Shown in pieces: positions 16,256 through 24,809 of a stretch of DNA of 55,949 bases (its first letter is position 1; every line of letters begins with the position of its first letter). Below the pieces are notes generated by a model, which saw only the letters and a program-made list of their open reading frames with translations, was not told the DNA's origin and ran no database searches. Position numbers and translations under genes: made by a program. The DNA comes from Trinickia mobilis (GTDB lineage: Bacteria > Pseudomonadota > Gammaproteobacteria > Burkholderiales > Burkholderiaceae), in the NCBI RefSeq assembly GCF_017315705.1, contig NZ_JAFLRF010000041.1, forward strand, positions 1 through 55,949, given 5' to 3'.

Positions 16256-17551
16256 TTGTCGACCGGCGTGGCAAGCGATATCAAACAATCACCGTTTCGG
16301 CAAGCTGCTTTGGCGGCACAGCGTGGACAGACACTCGGGGAAATCGTCCTGGTGCGCCCCGTATCGTTTACGGTGCTCGCATCCGCTATGGCTTTCATGG
16401 CACTCAGTGTGACGCTGCTGTTCGCGTTCGGCAGCTACACGCGCCGCACCACGGTTGAAGGCGTGATCGTGCCCGACACGGGCCTCGTCAAGGTATATGG
16501 ACAGCAACCGGGCGTCGTGCTGCGCAAGGCTGTGGTCGAAGGCCAGCACGTGTCGCGCGGGATGACGCTCTATACAGTCTCTACTGATCTGCATAGCGCT
16601 ACCGAGGGTCGTACGCAAGCCGCGCTGATCGAACAGTCGCGTAAGCGGCAGCGTTTGCTGCAGCAGGAAATCGACAAGACGCGCGTGCTCCAGCAGGACG
16701 AACGCGACACCCTGCAAGCGAAACTTGCCAGCCTGCGCGCGGAACTCGCGCGTCTCGACGATCAGCTCGTCAACCAGCGCGAGCGCGCATCGATTGCCGC
16801 CGACAGCGTCGCCCGCTATCGCCGTTTGTTGGCTCAGGACTATATCTCAACCGACCAATTGCAGCAGAGGCAGGCTGACAGGCTCGATCAGCAGTCCAAA
16901 CTGCTTGGTCTGCAGCGTGAGCGCGCTAACGTGGTTCAGGCACTCAAGGAAACCTCGAACGATCTCTCCGGCCTTGCACTCAAGCAGCAGAACCAACTCT
17001 CGCAGATCGACCGCAGTGTGATCGACGTTAAGCAGGCGTTGATCGAGAGCGAAGCACGGCGCGAATTTGTCGTCACCGCGCCCGAAGCCGGAATCGCGAC
17101 TGCCGTGATCGCCGAGCCGGGACAAACGATCAATACGGCACACCCGGCTGCGAGCATCGTGCCGGACGGTGCCCGCTGGCAAGTCCACCTGTTTGTGCCA
17201 AGCGCGGCCGTCGGCTTCGTACACGCCGGCGATTCGGTGCGGATTCGCTATCGGGCCTATCCCTATCAGAAATTCGGTCAGTACCACGCGCGCGTGTCAT
17301 CAATCGCACGCACCGCGCTGTCAGCCGCCGAACTGTCGACGAGCGGAATGCCCGCCGCCGACGATCGCGGCGGCGACGACGGCTCGTTTTACCGCGTCAC
17401 CGCCACTCTCGATGCGCAGACTGTGACCACATACGGCAAACCACAACCGCTGCAAGCCGGCATGGCGCTTCAGGCCGACATCCTGCAGGAACGCCGGCGT
17501 CTATACGAATGGGTGCTCGAACCGCTCTACAGCGTCACTGGCAAACTCTGA
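16256..17551 (+). CDS. HlyD-family periplasmic adaptor for peptide export
   Basis: The start is TTG, one base after the hydrolase stop. The 431-residue protein has a cytoplasmic N-terminus, one membrane helix at about 37-59, a lipoyl/barrel-sandwich half (GVVLRKAVVEGQHVSRGMTLY), a long coiled coil (about 110-255) and the returning lipoyl and beta-barrel segments (VTAPEAGIATAVIAEPGQTI). It should bridge the ABC exporter and the TolC-type channel, as CvaA and HlyD do for colicin V and hemolysin. Base composition turns GC-rich from this gene on, in contrast to the three genes before it. Confidence 0.9.
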   Translation: MSTGVASDIKQSPFRQAALAAQRGQTLGEIVLVRPVSFTVLASAMAFMALSVTLLFAFGSYTRRTTVEGVIVPDTGLVKVYGQQPGVVLRKAVVEGQHVSRGMTLYTVSTDLHSATEGRTQAALIEQSRKRQRLLQQEIDKTRVLQQDERDTLQAKLASLRAELARLDDQLVNQRERASIAADSVARYRRLLAQDYISTDQLQQRQADRLDQQSKLLGLQRERANVVQALKETSNDLSGLALKQQNQLSQIDRSVIDVKQALIESEARREFVVTAPEAGIATAVIAEPGQTINTAHPAASIVPDGARWQVHLFVPSAAVGFVHAGDSVRIRYRAYPYQKFGQYHARVSSIARTALSAAELSTSGMPAADDRGGDDGSFYRVTATLDAQTVTTYGKPQPLQAGMALQADILQERRRLYEWVLEPLYSVTGKL

Positions 17552-17566
17552 TTCCGCTATCCACCC

Positions 17567-19741
17567 ATGTCCTTTCTCGACCGTCTCTCGTTTGGCGTCG
17601 GCCGCAAATTGCCGATGTTGCTGCAGACCGAAGCGACCGAATGCGGACTCGCGTGCCTGGCGATGATCGCCGGCTACCACGGCGACCACGTGGATGTCGC
17701 AACACTGCGCCAGCGCTTTCCGGTATCGCTCAAAGGCACCGGCCTCTCCCGCGTGATCGAGATCGCGCAGCAACTTGATCTCGGTGCCCGCGCGCTGAAG
17801 CTCGATCTCAACCAACTCGACCAGCTACGCGTGCCGTGCATACTGCACTGGAACTTCAATCACTTCGTCGTGTTGAAGGAGGTGAGCGGCAGGAGCGCAG
17901 TGATCCACGATCCCGCACAGGGCATCCGCAAGCTGCCGCTCAACGTGCTGTCGCGCTCGTTCACCGGCGTCGCGCTCGAGTTGTGGCCGACGAGTGACTT
18001 CGAGCCGCGCGAAGCGGCGCCCGCGATCAAGCTGCGCGCGCTGCTCGGACCGGTGGCGGGGCTGACGCGCTCGCTTGGCCAAGTGCTGGTGCTTGCCCTC
18101 GCGCTCGAGGTGTTCACGCTGGTGCATCCGTTCTTCCTGCAGTGGGTCATCGACGAGGCGATCGTCAGCGCTGATCGCGACCTGCTCACGGTGCTCGCAC
18201 TCGGCTTCGGCCTGCTGCTGATGATGCAGCAGGCGACGAGCGCAATACGCGCGTGGGCGTTGATGTACTTCGGCGCAACACTCAACGTACAGTGGCGCGC
18301 GAACGTGTTCACGCACCTTCTCAGGCTGCCCGTACGCTACTTTGAGCGGCGCCATCTCGGCGACGTCGTGTCGCGATTCGGCTCAATCGAAGCGATCCAG
18401 CAGACGCTCACCACGTCGTTCTTGAGCGCGGTGATCGACGGCCTGATGACGGTCGTCACGCTCGCGATGATGTTCATCTACAGCCGCATGCTCGGCTGCG
18501 TCGCGCTCGTCACGATGGCTCTGTACGCGCTGCTGCGCTGGCTCTGGTATCGGCCGCTGCGTCGCGCGACCGAAGAGCAAATCGTGCGTGCCGCCAAGCA
18601 GGAGAGCCATTTCATCGAGACCGTGCGCGGCGTAAAGACGATAAAGCTGTTCAACCGACAGAACGAGCGCCGTTCAAGCTGGCTATCGCTGCTCGTTGAG
18701 CAAGTCAATGCCGGATTGCACATACAGAAGCTGCAACTGCTTTACCAACAGCTCAACGGGCTGTTGTTCGGCATCGATGGCATCCTGATCATCTGGCTCG
18801 GGGCGCGGATGGTGATGGACGGCCAGTTCACGGTCGGCGCGCTGATGGCGTTCAATGCATATAAGGGACAGTTCGACAGTCGTGTCGGGAGCCTGATTGA
18901 CAAGTACTTCGAAGTCAAGATGCTGCAGCTGCAGGGAGAGCGGCTCGCCGACATCGTGTTCGAAAAGCCAGAGCCCGACGCAAACCAGCGCCACGTGCCG
19001 GGCGAAGCGGACGACTTGGCAGCCAGCATCGAATTCGATGCGATCGGCTTCCGCTATGCGGACGGCGAGCCGGCTGTGCTCAACGGCGTGTCGCTTGCGA
19101 TCGCACCGGGCGAATCAGTTGCGCTCGTCGGGCCGTCGGGCTGCGGCAAGACGACGCTCGTCAACGTGCTGCTCGGGGTGCTCGAACCGACGGCTGGCAA
19201 GGTGCGGATCGGCGGCGTCGACGTCGGCCGGCTCGGCCTTGACCGGCTACGTTCGCTCGTTGGTACCGTGCTGCAGGACGACGTGCTGTTCGCCGGCTCG
19301 ATCGCCGACAATATCAGCTTCTTCGATCCGGATTCCGACGCACAGTGGATCGCCGAGTGCGCGCGGCTCGCTGCGGTACACGACGACATCGTCGCAATGC
19401 CGATGGGCTACAACACGTTGGTCGGCGACATGGGCACCGTGCTGTCGGGCGGGCAGAAACAGCGAGTACTGCTCGCCCGCGCCCTCTATAAGCGTCCGAA
19501 GATCCTCGTGCTCGACGAAGCGACAAGCCATCTCGACCTGGAGCGCGAGCAACAGGTCAACTCGGCTGTCGGCACGCTGCGGATGACCCGCGTAATCGTC
19601 GCGCATCGGCCAGAGACAATTGCGTCGGCCAAGCGCGTCGTGATGTTGAAGGAGGGACGGATTGTGATCGACCGGCCTGCGACAGCTCTTTCCGACTCGA
19701 TAGCTGATTCGTCTGGCTTCGCAGAACAGGCAGGTCGATGA
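17567..19741 (+). CDS. Peptidase-containing ABC exporter (C39, PCAT type)
   Basis: This 724-residue protein combines leader peptidase and exporter. The N-terminal C39 domain (1-~130) keeps its catalytic residues: oxyanion Q20, nucleophile C26 in QTEATECGLAC, H99 in HWNFNHF and D115 in HDPAQG. A six-helix transmembrane domain spans roughly 155-440. The nucleotide-binding domain has Walker A GPSGCGKTT (~522-530), signature LSGGQKQR and Walker B ILVLDEATSHLD (~645-656). It should cleave the precursor after its GG motif and export the core. Its stop overlaps the start of the TolC-type gene. Confidence 0.93.
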   Translation: MSFLDRLSFGVGRKLPMLLQTEATECGLACLAMIAGYHGDHVDVATLRQRFPVSLKGTGLSRVIEIAQQLDLGARALKLDLNQLDQLRVPCILHWNFNHFVVLKEVSGRSAVIHDPAQGIRKLPLNVLSRSFTGVALELWPTSDFEPREAAPAIKLRALLGPVAGLTRSLGQVLVLALALEVFTLVHPFFLQWVIDEAIVSADRDLLTVLALGFGLLLMMQQATSAIRAWALMYFGATLNVQWRANVFTHLLRLPVRYFERRHLGDVVSRFGSIEAIQQTLTTSFLSAVIDGLMTVVTLAMMFIYSRMLGCVALVTMALYALLRWLWYRPLRRATEEQIVRAAKQESHFIETVRGVKTIKLFNRQNERRSSWLSLLVEQVNAGLHIQKLQLLYQQLNGLLFGIDGILIIWLGARMVMDGQFTVGALMAFNAYKGQFDSRVGSLIDKYFEVKMLQLQGERLADIVFEKPEPDANQRHVPGEADDLAASIEFDAIGFRYADGEPAVLNGVSLAIAPGESVALVGPSGCGKTTLVNVLLGVLEPTAGKVRIGGVDVGRLGLDRLRSLVGTVLQDDVLFAGSIADNISFFDPDSDAQWIAECARLAAVHDDIVAMPMGYNTLVGDMGTVLSGGQKQRVLLARALYKRPKILVLDEATSHLDLEREQQVNSAVGTLRMTRVIVAHRPETIASAKRVVMLKEGRIVIDRPATALSDSIADSSGFAEQAGR

Positions 19742-21180
19742 AATACTATCTACTACTCGCCGTATCTGCCGCAGCACTGGTTGGTCATCCTCGCGCCGAT
19801 GCGCAGATGCTGGATGTGTTCTGCACGCGCGGCGACGTGTCGGCAACGCCCGCCACGCCGCTGCTCCAGAGCATGTCGTGTCGCCCGCTTTCGGACGTGC
19901 GTCCACTCGAACTCGAGGACGCGATCCTGCAGGCGATCTTTGCGAACCCGCGGGCGCGCAAGGCCTGGGCCGAAGCGCACGCTCAGGCCGCCGCGCTCGG
20001 CGTCGTCGATGCTGCGTACCTGCCGACGCTGAACGCGACGGCGGGCATCGAGCGCGACACCTTGTCCACTACCTACGGCTACAGTGTGCTCGGCGCGGAA
20101 TCGACCAGCCAGTCGCAAAACACGTCTAGTAAGAACGGAATGCTGAACCTGAGCTGGGTGCTGTTCGACTTCGGCAAGCGCGGCGCCGCGCGGCGGCAAG
20201 CGCGCGCGCTGCTCGCCGCCGCGAACGCGACGCAGGACGACACGCTGCAGACTGTGTTCTTTAACGCGGCGCTGGCGTTCTACGCGCTGCGCGACGCGCA
20301 GGCGTCGCTCGCGGCCGCGCAGCGCAGTGAGGCGATCGCGGGCGAGAGTGTCGCCGAAGCGAGCGCGAAACACAAAGCCGGCATTGGCGCGCTCGCCGAC
20401 GAACTGCAAGCGCGTACCAGCTACCGTCGCGCGATGCTCGATCGCGTCAGCGCGGAAGGAGACGCGCGCGCGGCGACAGGTGCGCTCGCCGTCGCGATTG
20501 GGCTCGACGCGAATACCACCGTGCAGATAGCGCCGCCGGAGCGCGATCCGGATTCACCGGCCGAGATCGACGCCCGCATCGACGAACTGATCGACGAGGC
20601 GAAGCAGTGCCAGCCAAATCTCGTCGCCGCCCGCGCGAAGCTTGATGCCGCCCGTGCAAACGTCGACGCGGCCCGCGCGCAGGGTCGTCCGACCATCTCG
20701 CTGGTTGGCAGCCTGACACAAATCAACCTGTCATACCAACAGCAGCCGCAGTCGATACCCATCACGCGCAGCCGTGGCAGCATAATTGGCATGCAGGTGA
20801 CGATTCCACTGTTTGAAGGATTTGCATCCGGCTATCGCGCCGAGCATGCACAGGCGCAGGCCGATGTGCAGGAGGCGGCGCTGCGCGACACCGAGCTCCA
20901 GGTGTCGCTCGACGTGTGGAAGAGCTATCACGGCGTGCAGGCCAGCGCAACCAATCTCGCCAACTCGCGGGACTTGCTCAACGACGCGCAGCGCGCGCTC
21001 GACATTGCGCGGGGCCGCTACAAGGAAGGTGTCGGCACGTTCACCGAACTGTTGAATGCACAGACGGCGCTCGCCGATGCGCAGAAGCAGCGAGTCCTTA
21101 CCGTGTCGAAATGGCGGACCGCGCGTCTCAAGCTCGCGGCGAGCCTTGGCAGATTGGGGTTATGGAGCGCGAATCCGTAA
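19738..21180 (+). CDS. TolC-family outer-membrane channel
   Basis: The protein has 480 residues, a signal peptide (MKYYLLLAVSAAALVGHPRADA) and two outer-membrane-efflux repeats rich in heptad Ala/Leu helices (about 60-270 and 290-475), ending in the usual ARGRYKEGVGTFTELLNAQTAL pattern near the C-terminus. The ATG overlaps the ABC exporter stop (ATGA). It completes a dedicated type I secretion trio, so the product is probably released outside the cell. Confidence 0.92.
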   Translation: MKYYLLLAVSAAALVGHPRADAQMLDVFCTRGDVSATPATPLLQSMSCRPLSDVRPLELEDAILQAIFANPRARKAWAEAHAQAAALGVVDAAYLPTLNATAGIERDTLSTTYGYSVLGAESTSQSQNTSSKNGMLNLSWVLFDFGKRGAARRQARALLAAANATQDDTLQTVFFNAALAFYALRDAQASLAAAQRSEAIAGESVAEASAKHKAGIGALADELQARTSYRRAMLDRVSAEGDARAATGALAVAIGLDANTTVQIAPPERDPDSPAEIDARIDELIDEAKQCQPNLVAARAKLDAARANVDAARAQGRPTISLVGSLTQINLSYQQQPQSIPITRSRGSIIGMQVTIPLFEGFASGYRAEHAQAQADVQEAALRDTELQVSLDVWKSYHGVQASATNLANSRDLLNDAQRALDIARGRYKEGVGTFTELLNAQTALADAQKQRVLTVSKWRTARLKLAASLGRLGLWSANP

Positions 21181-21221
21181 AGTCTCCGAATCTCTATCGC
21201 TATCTAGCACCGGCGCCCCCC

Positions 21222-22556
21222 TCACCCCCCCTCATCCTCAAACGCCTTCGGATACACCCGCACGAGCACGATTCTCGGCCCGTGCATCTTCTTCACGACG
21301 ACGTCGAAGTGCTCGAACCCGACGCGCTGTCCTTCGGACGGCAAATCATTAAGCGCATGAATCACAAGCCCCCCGACCGATTCGGCCGACCCTTCGTCGA
21401 TATCGATCCCGAGCACGCGCTCGAGCGACACCACGGGAAGGCTCCCCTTGCCCATCAGCGTGCCGTCGTCCATGCGGGTCCAGTCGGCGTCGCCCTGGCG
21501 GAACTCGTCGTGAATCTGGCCGACCAGCGCGCCGAGCAGATTGTCGAGCGTGAGGAACCCGATCGGCTTCTGGTGCTTGCCGCCGACCAGCGCAAAATGC
21601 GGCGCGCCGCGGCGGAAACGGCGAAAGACTTCGAGCGCAGGCGTGTCGGGCCGCACGTACTGAACCGGGCGGGCGTAGTCGGAAAGATCGTCGAGCGTCG
21701 AGCCCGCGTGGCGCGCGAGCAGCAAGTCCTTCAAGTGAATCAACCCGGCGACGCGCTCGCCCGCCGCATCCTCGAACAGCGGATAGCGGCTGAACCGGTG
21801 GCGCGCGACGACCTGCATGTTGTCGCGCAGCGGCACGTCGCGCCGCAGGCCGATCATCTCGTGCGCCGGGCGCATCAGGTCCGACACGGTCATCGACGAG
21901 AAATCGAGCGAATGCGCGAGCGTGTTCCATTCGTCTGCGTTATAGGCGATGCGCGGCGCAGGGCCGCTCCCGCCGCGGCGGCCGCGCAAGATGAGCTTCA
22001 GCTCGTCGGTCGAATAGTGCGAATCGCCGCCGTGGTCCGCCGACAATCCCGCGACTTTCAGCACCGCGTTCGCGCTCGTATTGAGCAGCCAGATCGCCGG
22101 ATACATCGCCCAATAGAACCCGTAGAGCGGCACGGCCACCCACAGCGCAACCTGCTCGGACTGCCGGATCGCCATCGACTTCGGCGCAAGCTCGCCGACG
22201 ACGATGTGCAGAAACGAGATGACCGAAAACGCGAAGAACAGCGAGATCGCATGGATCAGATCGGGCGAATCGATGCCGAGGACCCTGAAAAGCGGCGACA
22301 GCAGGTTCGCGAAGGCGGGCTCGCCGATCCAGCCGAGACCGAGCGAGGCGAGCGTGATGCCGAGCTGGCACGCGGAAAGGTACGCATCGAGCCGTCCGTG
22401 CACCGTGGCGAGCAGACGGCCGCGGATGCCGTTCTTGCGCGCCAGCGCCTGCACGCGCGTGGACCGCAGTTTGACGAGTCCGAACTCGGCTGCGACGAAG
22501 AAACCGTTGAGGGCAACCAGCAACAACGCGCCGATCAAGGCGACGATCTGAATCAA
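21222..22556 (-). CDS. HlyC/CorC-family transporter-like protein with CBS domains
   Basis: This 444-residue inner-membrane protein has an N-terminal DUF21/CNNM domain (about 1-190) with hydrophobic helices and the motifs AAEFGLVKLRSTR and VVGELAPKSMAIRQ. A CBS pair follows (about 205-335, including FSRYPLFEDAAGERVAGLIHLKDLL), then a C-terminal CorC/HlyC domain (about 355-435). Family members are linked to divalent cation (Mg/Co) homeostasis or efflux; hemolysis is a historical label. It converges on the TolC-type gene with a 40-bp spacer. Confidence 0.88.
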   Translation of the reverse strand: MIQIVALIGALLLVALNGFFVAAEFGLVKLRSTRVQALARKNGIRGRLLATVHGRLDAYLSACQLGITLASLGLGWIGEPAFANLLSPLFRVLGIDSPDLIHAISLFFAFSVISFLHIVVGELAPKSMAIRQSEQVALWVAVPLYGFYWAMYPAIWLLNTSANAVLKVAGLSADHGGDSHYSTDELKLILRGRRGGSGPAPRIAYNADEWNTLAHSLDFSSMTVSDLMRPAHEMIGLRRDVPLRDNMQVVARHRFSRYPLFEDAAGERVAGLIHLKDLLLARHAGSTLDDLSDYARPVQYVRPDTPALEVFRRFRRGAPHFALVGGKHQKPIGFLTLDNLLGALVGQIHDEFRQGDADWTRMDDGTLMGKGSLPVVSLERVLGIDIDEGSAESVGGLVIHALNDLPSEGQRVGFEHFDVVVKKMHGPRIVLVRVYPKAFEDEGG

Positions 22557-22683
22557 AGCGAGGGGCTCCGGAAATGAAAGGCCTCAGTATAGGGTGCTGC
22601 GGGCGGAGCCAAAAAATGACGGCCGATAGGCAGGGCGCCGGTCGTTTCGGCGGTGTCCGGCGCGCGATGCGCCGCTGGCGGGC

Positions 22684-23454
22684 TCAAGCGGCGAGCGGAA
22701 CGCGCAACGTCAGCGTGGATTTTTCGCCGTCGACGGTTTCGCTCTGCGCCAACACGCCGCCGTGCGCCATCGCGACGCGTTGCGGCAGCGCAAGCACCCA
22801 AGCGATGCGTCCGGCTTCGCGCGGATGCGTCGCCTGCTTGCAGGCGAAGCGCTCGAAGGCGTGCGGCAGCTCGACGTTGCGGAGTGCGGCGAAGCTCATG
22901 GCGTGCGTGACCTCGACCTGCCAATGCCCTGCGTCGATCGCGCTGCCGACCGTCACCGCTCCGTCATGCGCGCTCGCTTCGACCGCGAACGTGAGCATGG
23001 TCCACAACGCCTGCGACAGACGCTCGCGGTCGCCGTCGAGCGTCTCGGCGTCGAGCGATGAAACGATCGATAACGAAACGTGGCGCGCATCGGCGAGCAT
23101 GACCCGCACTTCGCCGGCGACGCGTTCGACGAGCGCCCGCAGCGCGAACGGCGCGCGGGAAAGTGCGATCGTCTTGGTCTGCGCGCGCGTGCTGTCGACC
23201 GCTTCCTCCAGCAGCTTCACCTGCTGATCGACGCCGGAGCGGATCCCCGTCAGTGCGCGCTGCGCGGAGGCATCGCCGGCATCGAGCTTGCGCTCGAGCA
23301 CATACGCCCAGCTATGGATCGCGTTCAACGGGCTGCGCAAATCGTGCGAGACCAGCGACAGCACATGATCGCGCATGAAGAGCGCCGCTTCGGCGCTAAG
23401 GCGCGCGAAGCGCTCGTCAAGCGCGGCATCGGCAGCAAGGGAAGTCATCGTCAC
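22684..23454 (-). CDS. Histidine-kinase-like protein with degenerate ATPase domain
   Basis: This 256-residue soluble protein has a standard HisKA dimerisation/phosphoacceptor helix, VSHDLRSPLNAI, with H37. The C-terminal region aligns with HATPase_c by length and by FERF and AHGG segments. However, the N-box position reads ALWTMLTFAVEAS without the expected Asn residues, and the glycine-rich DxGxG and GxGLGL motifs are missing (THAMSF and EAGRIAWVLAL instead). It probably cannot bind ATP normally. No membrane segment or partner response regulator is adjacent. A phosphotransfer, phosphatase or scaffold role is possible. Confidence 0.75.
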   Translation of the reverse strand: MTMTSLAADAALDERFARLSAEAALFMRDHVLSLVSHDLRSPLNAIHSWAYVLERKLDAGDASAQRALTGIRSGVDQQVKLLEEAVDSTRAQTKTIALSRAPFALRALVERVAGEVRVMLADARHVSLSIVSSLDAETLDGDRERLSQALWTMLTFAVEASAHDGAVTVGSAIDAGHWQVEVTHAMSFAALRNVELPHAFERFACKQATHPREAGRIAWVLALPQRVAMAHGGVLAQSETVDGEKSTLTLRVPLAA

Positions 23455-23539
23455 GATCGATCCTCGTACGCTCGAAGGAAGGGAAAAACAATTATAGGCA
23501 CGCCAGCGCGCGGCGGCCGCGCACCGTCGCCCGAACGCC

Positions 23540-23545
23540 TACAAT
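23540..23545 (+). promoter_or_regulatory. Possible -10 element before the FKBP gene
   Basis: TACAAT matches the -10 consensus at five of six positions and lies about 30 bp upstream of the ATG. No good -35 is visible at 16-18 bp spacing. The gene itself has a strong GGGAGGAAT ribosome-binding site. Confidence 0.35.
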
Positions 23546-23575
23546 GGCGGTTTCCAATATTTACGGGAGGAATCC

Positions 23576-23917
23576 ATGTCGATCGTCACCACCGAATCCG
23601 GCCTCAAGTATGAAGATCTGACCGAAGGAACGGGCGCCGAAGCGGTCGCCGGTAAAACTGTCAGCGTCCACTACACGGGCTGGCTCACCGATGGTCAAAA
23701 GTTCGATTCGAGCAAAGACCGCAATGACCCGTTCGCCTTCGTGCTCGGCGGCGGAATGGTCATCAAGGGCTGGGACGAGGGCGTGCAGGGCATGAAAGTG
23801 GGCGGCGTGCGGCGCCTCACGATTCCGCCCCAACTCGGCTACGGCGTGCGTGGCGCGGGCGGCGTGATTCCGCCGAATGCGACGCTCGTGTTCGAAGTCG
23901 AATTGCTCGGCGTTTGA
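23576..23917 (+). CDS. FKBP-type peptidyl-prolyl cis-trans isomerase
   Basis: This 113-residue single-domain FKBP catalyses proline isomerisation during folding. It carries the family hallmarks [37 protein letters not shown] and [29 protein letters not shown], and lacks a signal peptide, so it is cytoplasmic. The ATG follows GGGAGGAATCC. It is a stand-alone gene. Confidence 0.95.
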   Translation: MSIVTTESGLKYEDLTEGTGAEAVAGKTVSVHYTGWLTDGQKFDSSKDRNDPFAFVLGGGMVIKGWDEGVQGMKVGGVRRLTIPPQLGYGVRGAGGVIPPNATLVFEVELLGV

Positions 23918-23991
23918 TGGCGCGCTTCGATGGCGCGCGTTGATGTTCCTTTGCAGCCGCCGCCATCCGCTCACGCGATGAACGTATTCGC

Positions 23992-24777
23992 ATGAATCCC
24001 GCTCACTCCCACGAACCGTTGCTGTCGCCCGCCGTTTCGCTGCGCCGCTATGGCGCCGTCGAAGCAACGGACGTGCACGGTTTTCACCAGATCGTGCTCG
24101 GGCTCGACGGTTCGATGGAGATGGCGGTGGACGGCGTCGGCCAGCGCATCGACTGCCGTTCCGCGTGGCTCGTGCCGGCCGGCGCGCGCCACGACTACGC
24201 GGGCGTCGGCGAGAACCGCCAGCTCGTGCTCGACTTGCCGGCGGCGTCGCTCGCGGTGCCCGAGCGGCTTTTCGAGCGCGCCCGCGCCGTGCCGATCGAC
24301 GCGTCGCTCACCGTGCTCGTGCGCAACGTCGCGGCGAGCGCGGCCGGCCATGCGCCGACGTCGGCTGCGCTCGACGTGCATCGTTTCCACTGGGACGCCG
24401 CCGCGCGCCTGTGCGCCGCGATCGTCGCCGATCCGAACACGACGCTGCCCGCCGCAGGGCTCGATTTCGCGCGCATCGACCGATGGTTGCGCGCGCACCT
24501 TTCGGAACCGCTGCGCATCGCGGACCTGGCCGCGCATTGCGGCTTCGGCATGCGCCGGTTCCATCAGTTGTTCATCGAGGCTTTTGGCGAAACGCCGCAT
24601 CGCTATTTGCAGCGCTTGCGGCTCGACACTGCGGTCACGCTGCTCAACGATCCGCGCAATGCGCTGACCGATGTCGCGCTGCAAGTCGGATTCGGCGACC
24701 AGAGCGCGTTCACCCACGCGTTCACGCGGCGTTTCGGACGCGCGCCCGGACAGTGGCGGACCCCCGGGCGGCATTGA
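23992..24777 (+). CDS. AraC-family transcriptional regulator
   Basis: The protein has 261 residues. Residues 1-~155 form a cupin-like sensor half (MEMAVDGVGQRIDCRSAWLVPAGARHDY). Residues ~160-255 form the two helix-turn-helix AraC DNA-binding domain, with IADLAAHCGFGMRRFHQLFIEAFG and LTDVALQVGFGDQSAFTHAF segments and the final FGRAPGQWR. The target is unknown; it converges on metZ. Confidence 0.92.
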   Translation: MNPAHSHEPLLSPAVSLRRYGAVEATDVHGFHQIVLGLDGSMEMAVDGVGQRIDCRSAWLVPAGARHDYAGVGENRQLVLDLPAASLAVPERLFERARAVPIDASLTVLVRNVAASAAGHAPTSAALDVHRFHWDAAARLCAAIVADPNTTLPAAGLDFARIDRWLRAHLSEPLRIADLAAHCGFGMRRFHQLFIEAFGETPHRYLQRLRLDTAVTLLNDPRNALTDVALQVGFGDQSAFTHAFTRRFGRAPGQWRTPGRH

Positions 24778-24809
24778 GCACGGCGTCCTCGCGATCCTGA
24801 AACTGAGAC

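Noticed and set aside
16289-21180. Classical class II bacteriocin export system without modification
   Set aside because: The exporter alone would fit, but the adjacent radical SAM enzyme and the aromatic core point to a modified peptide.
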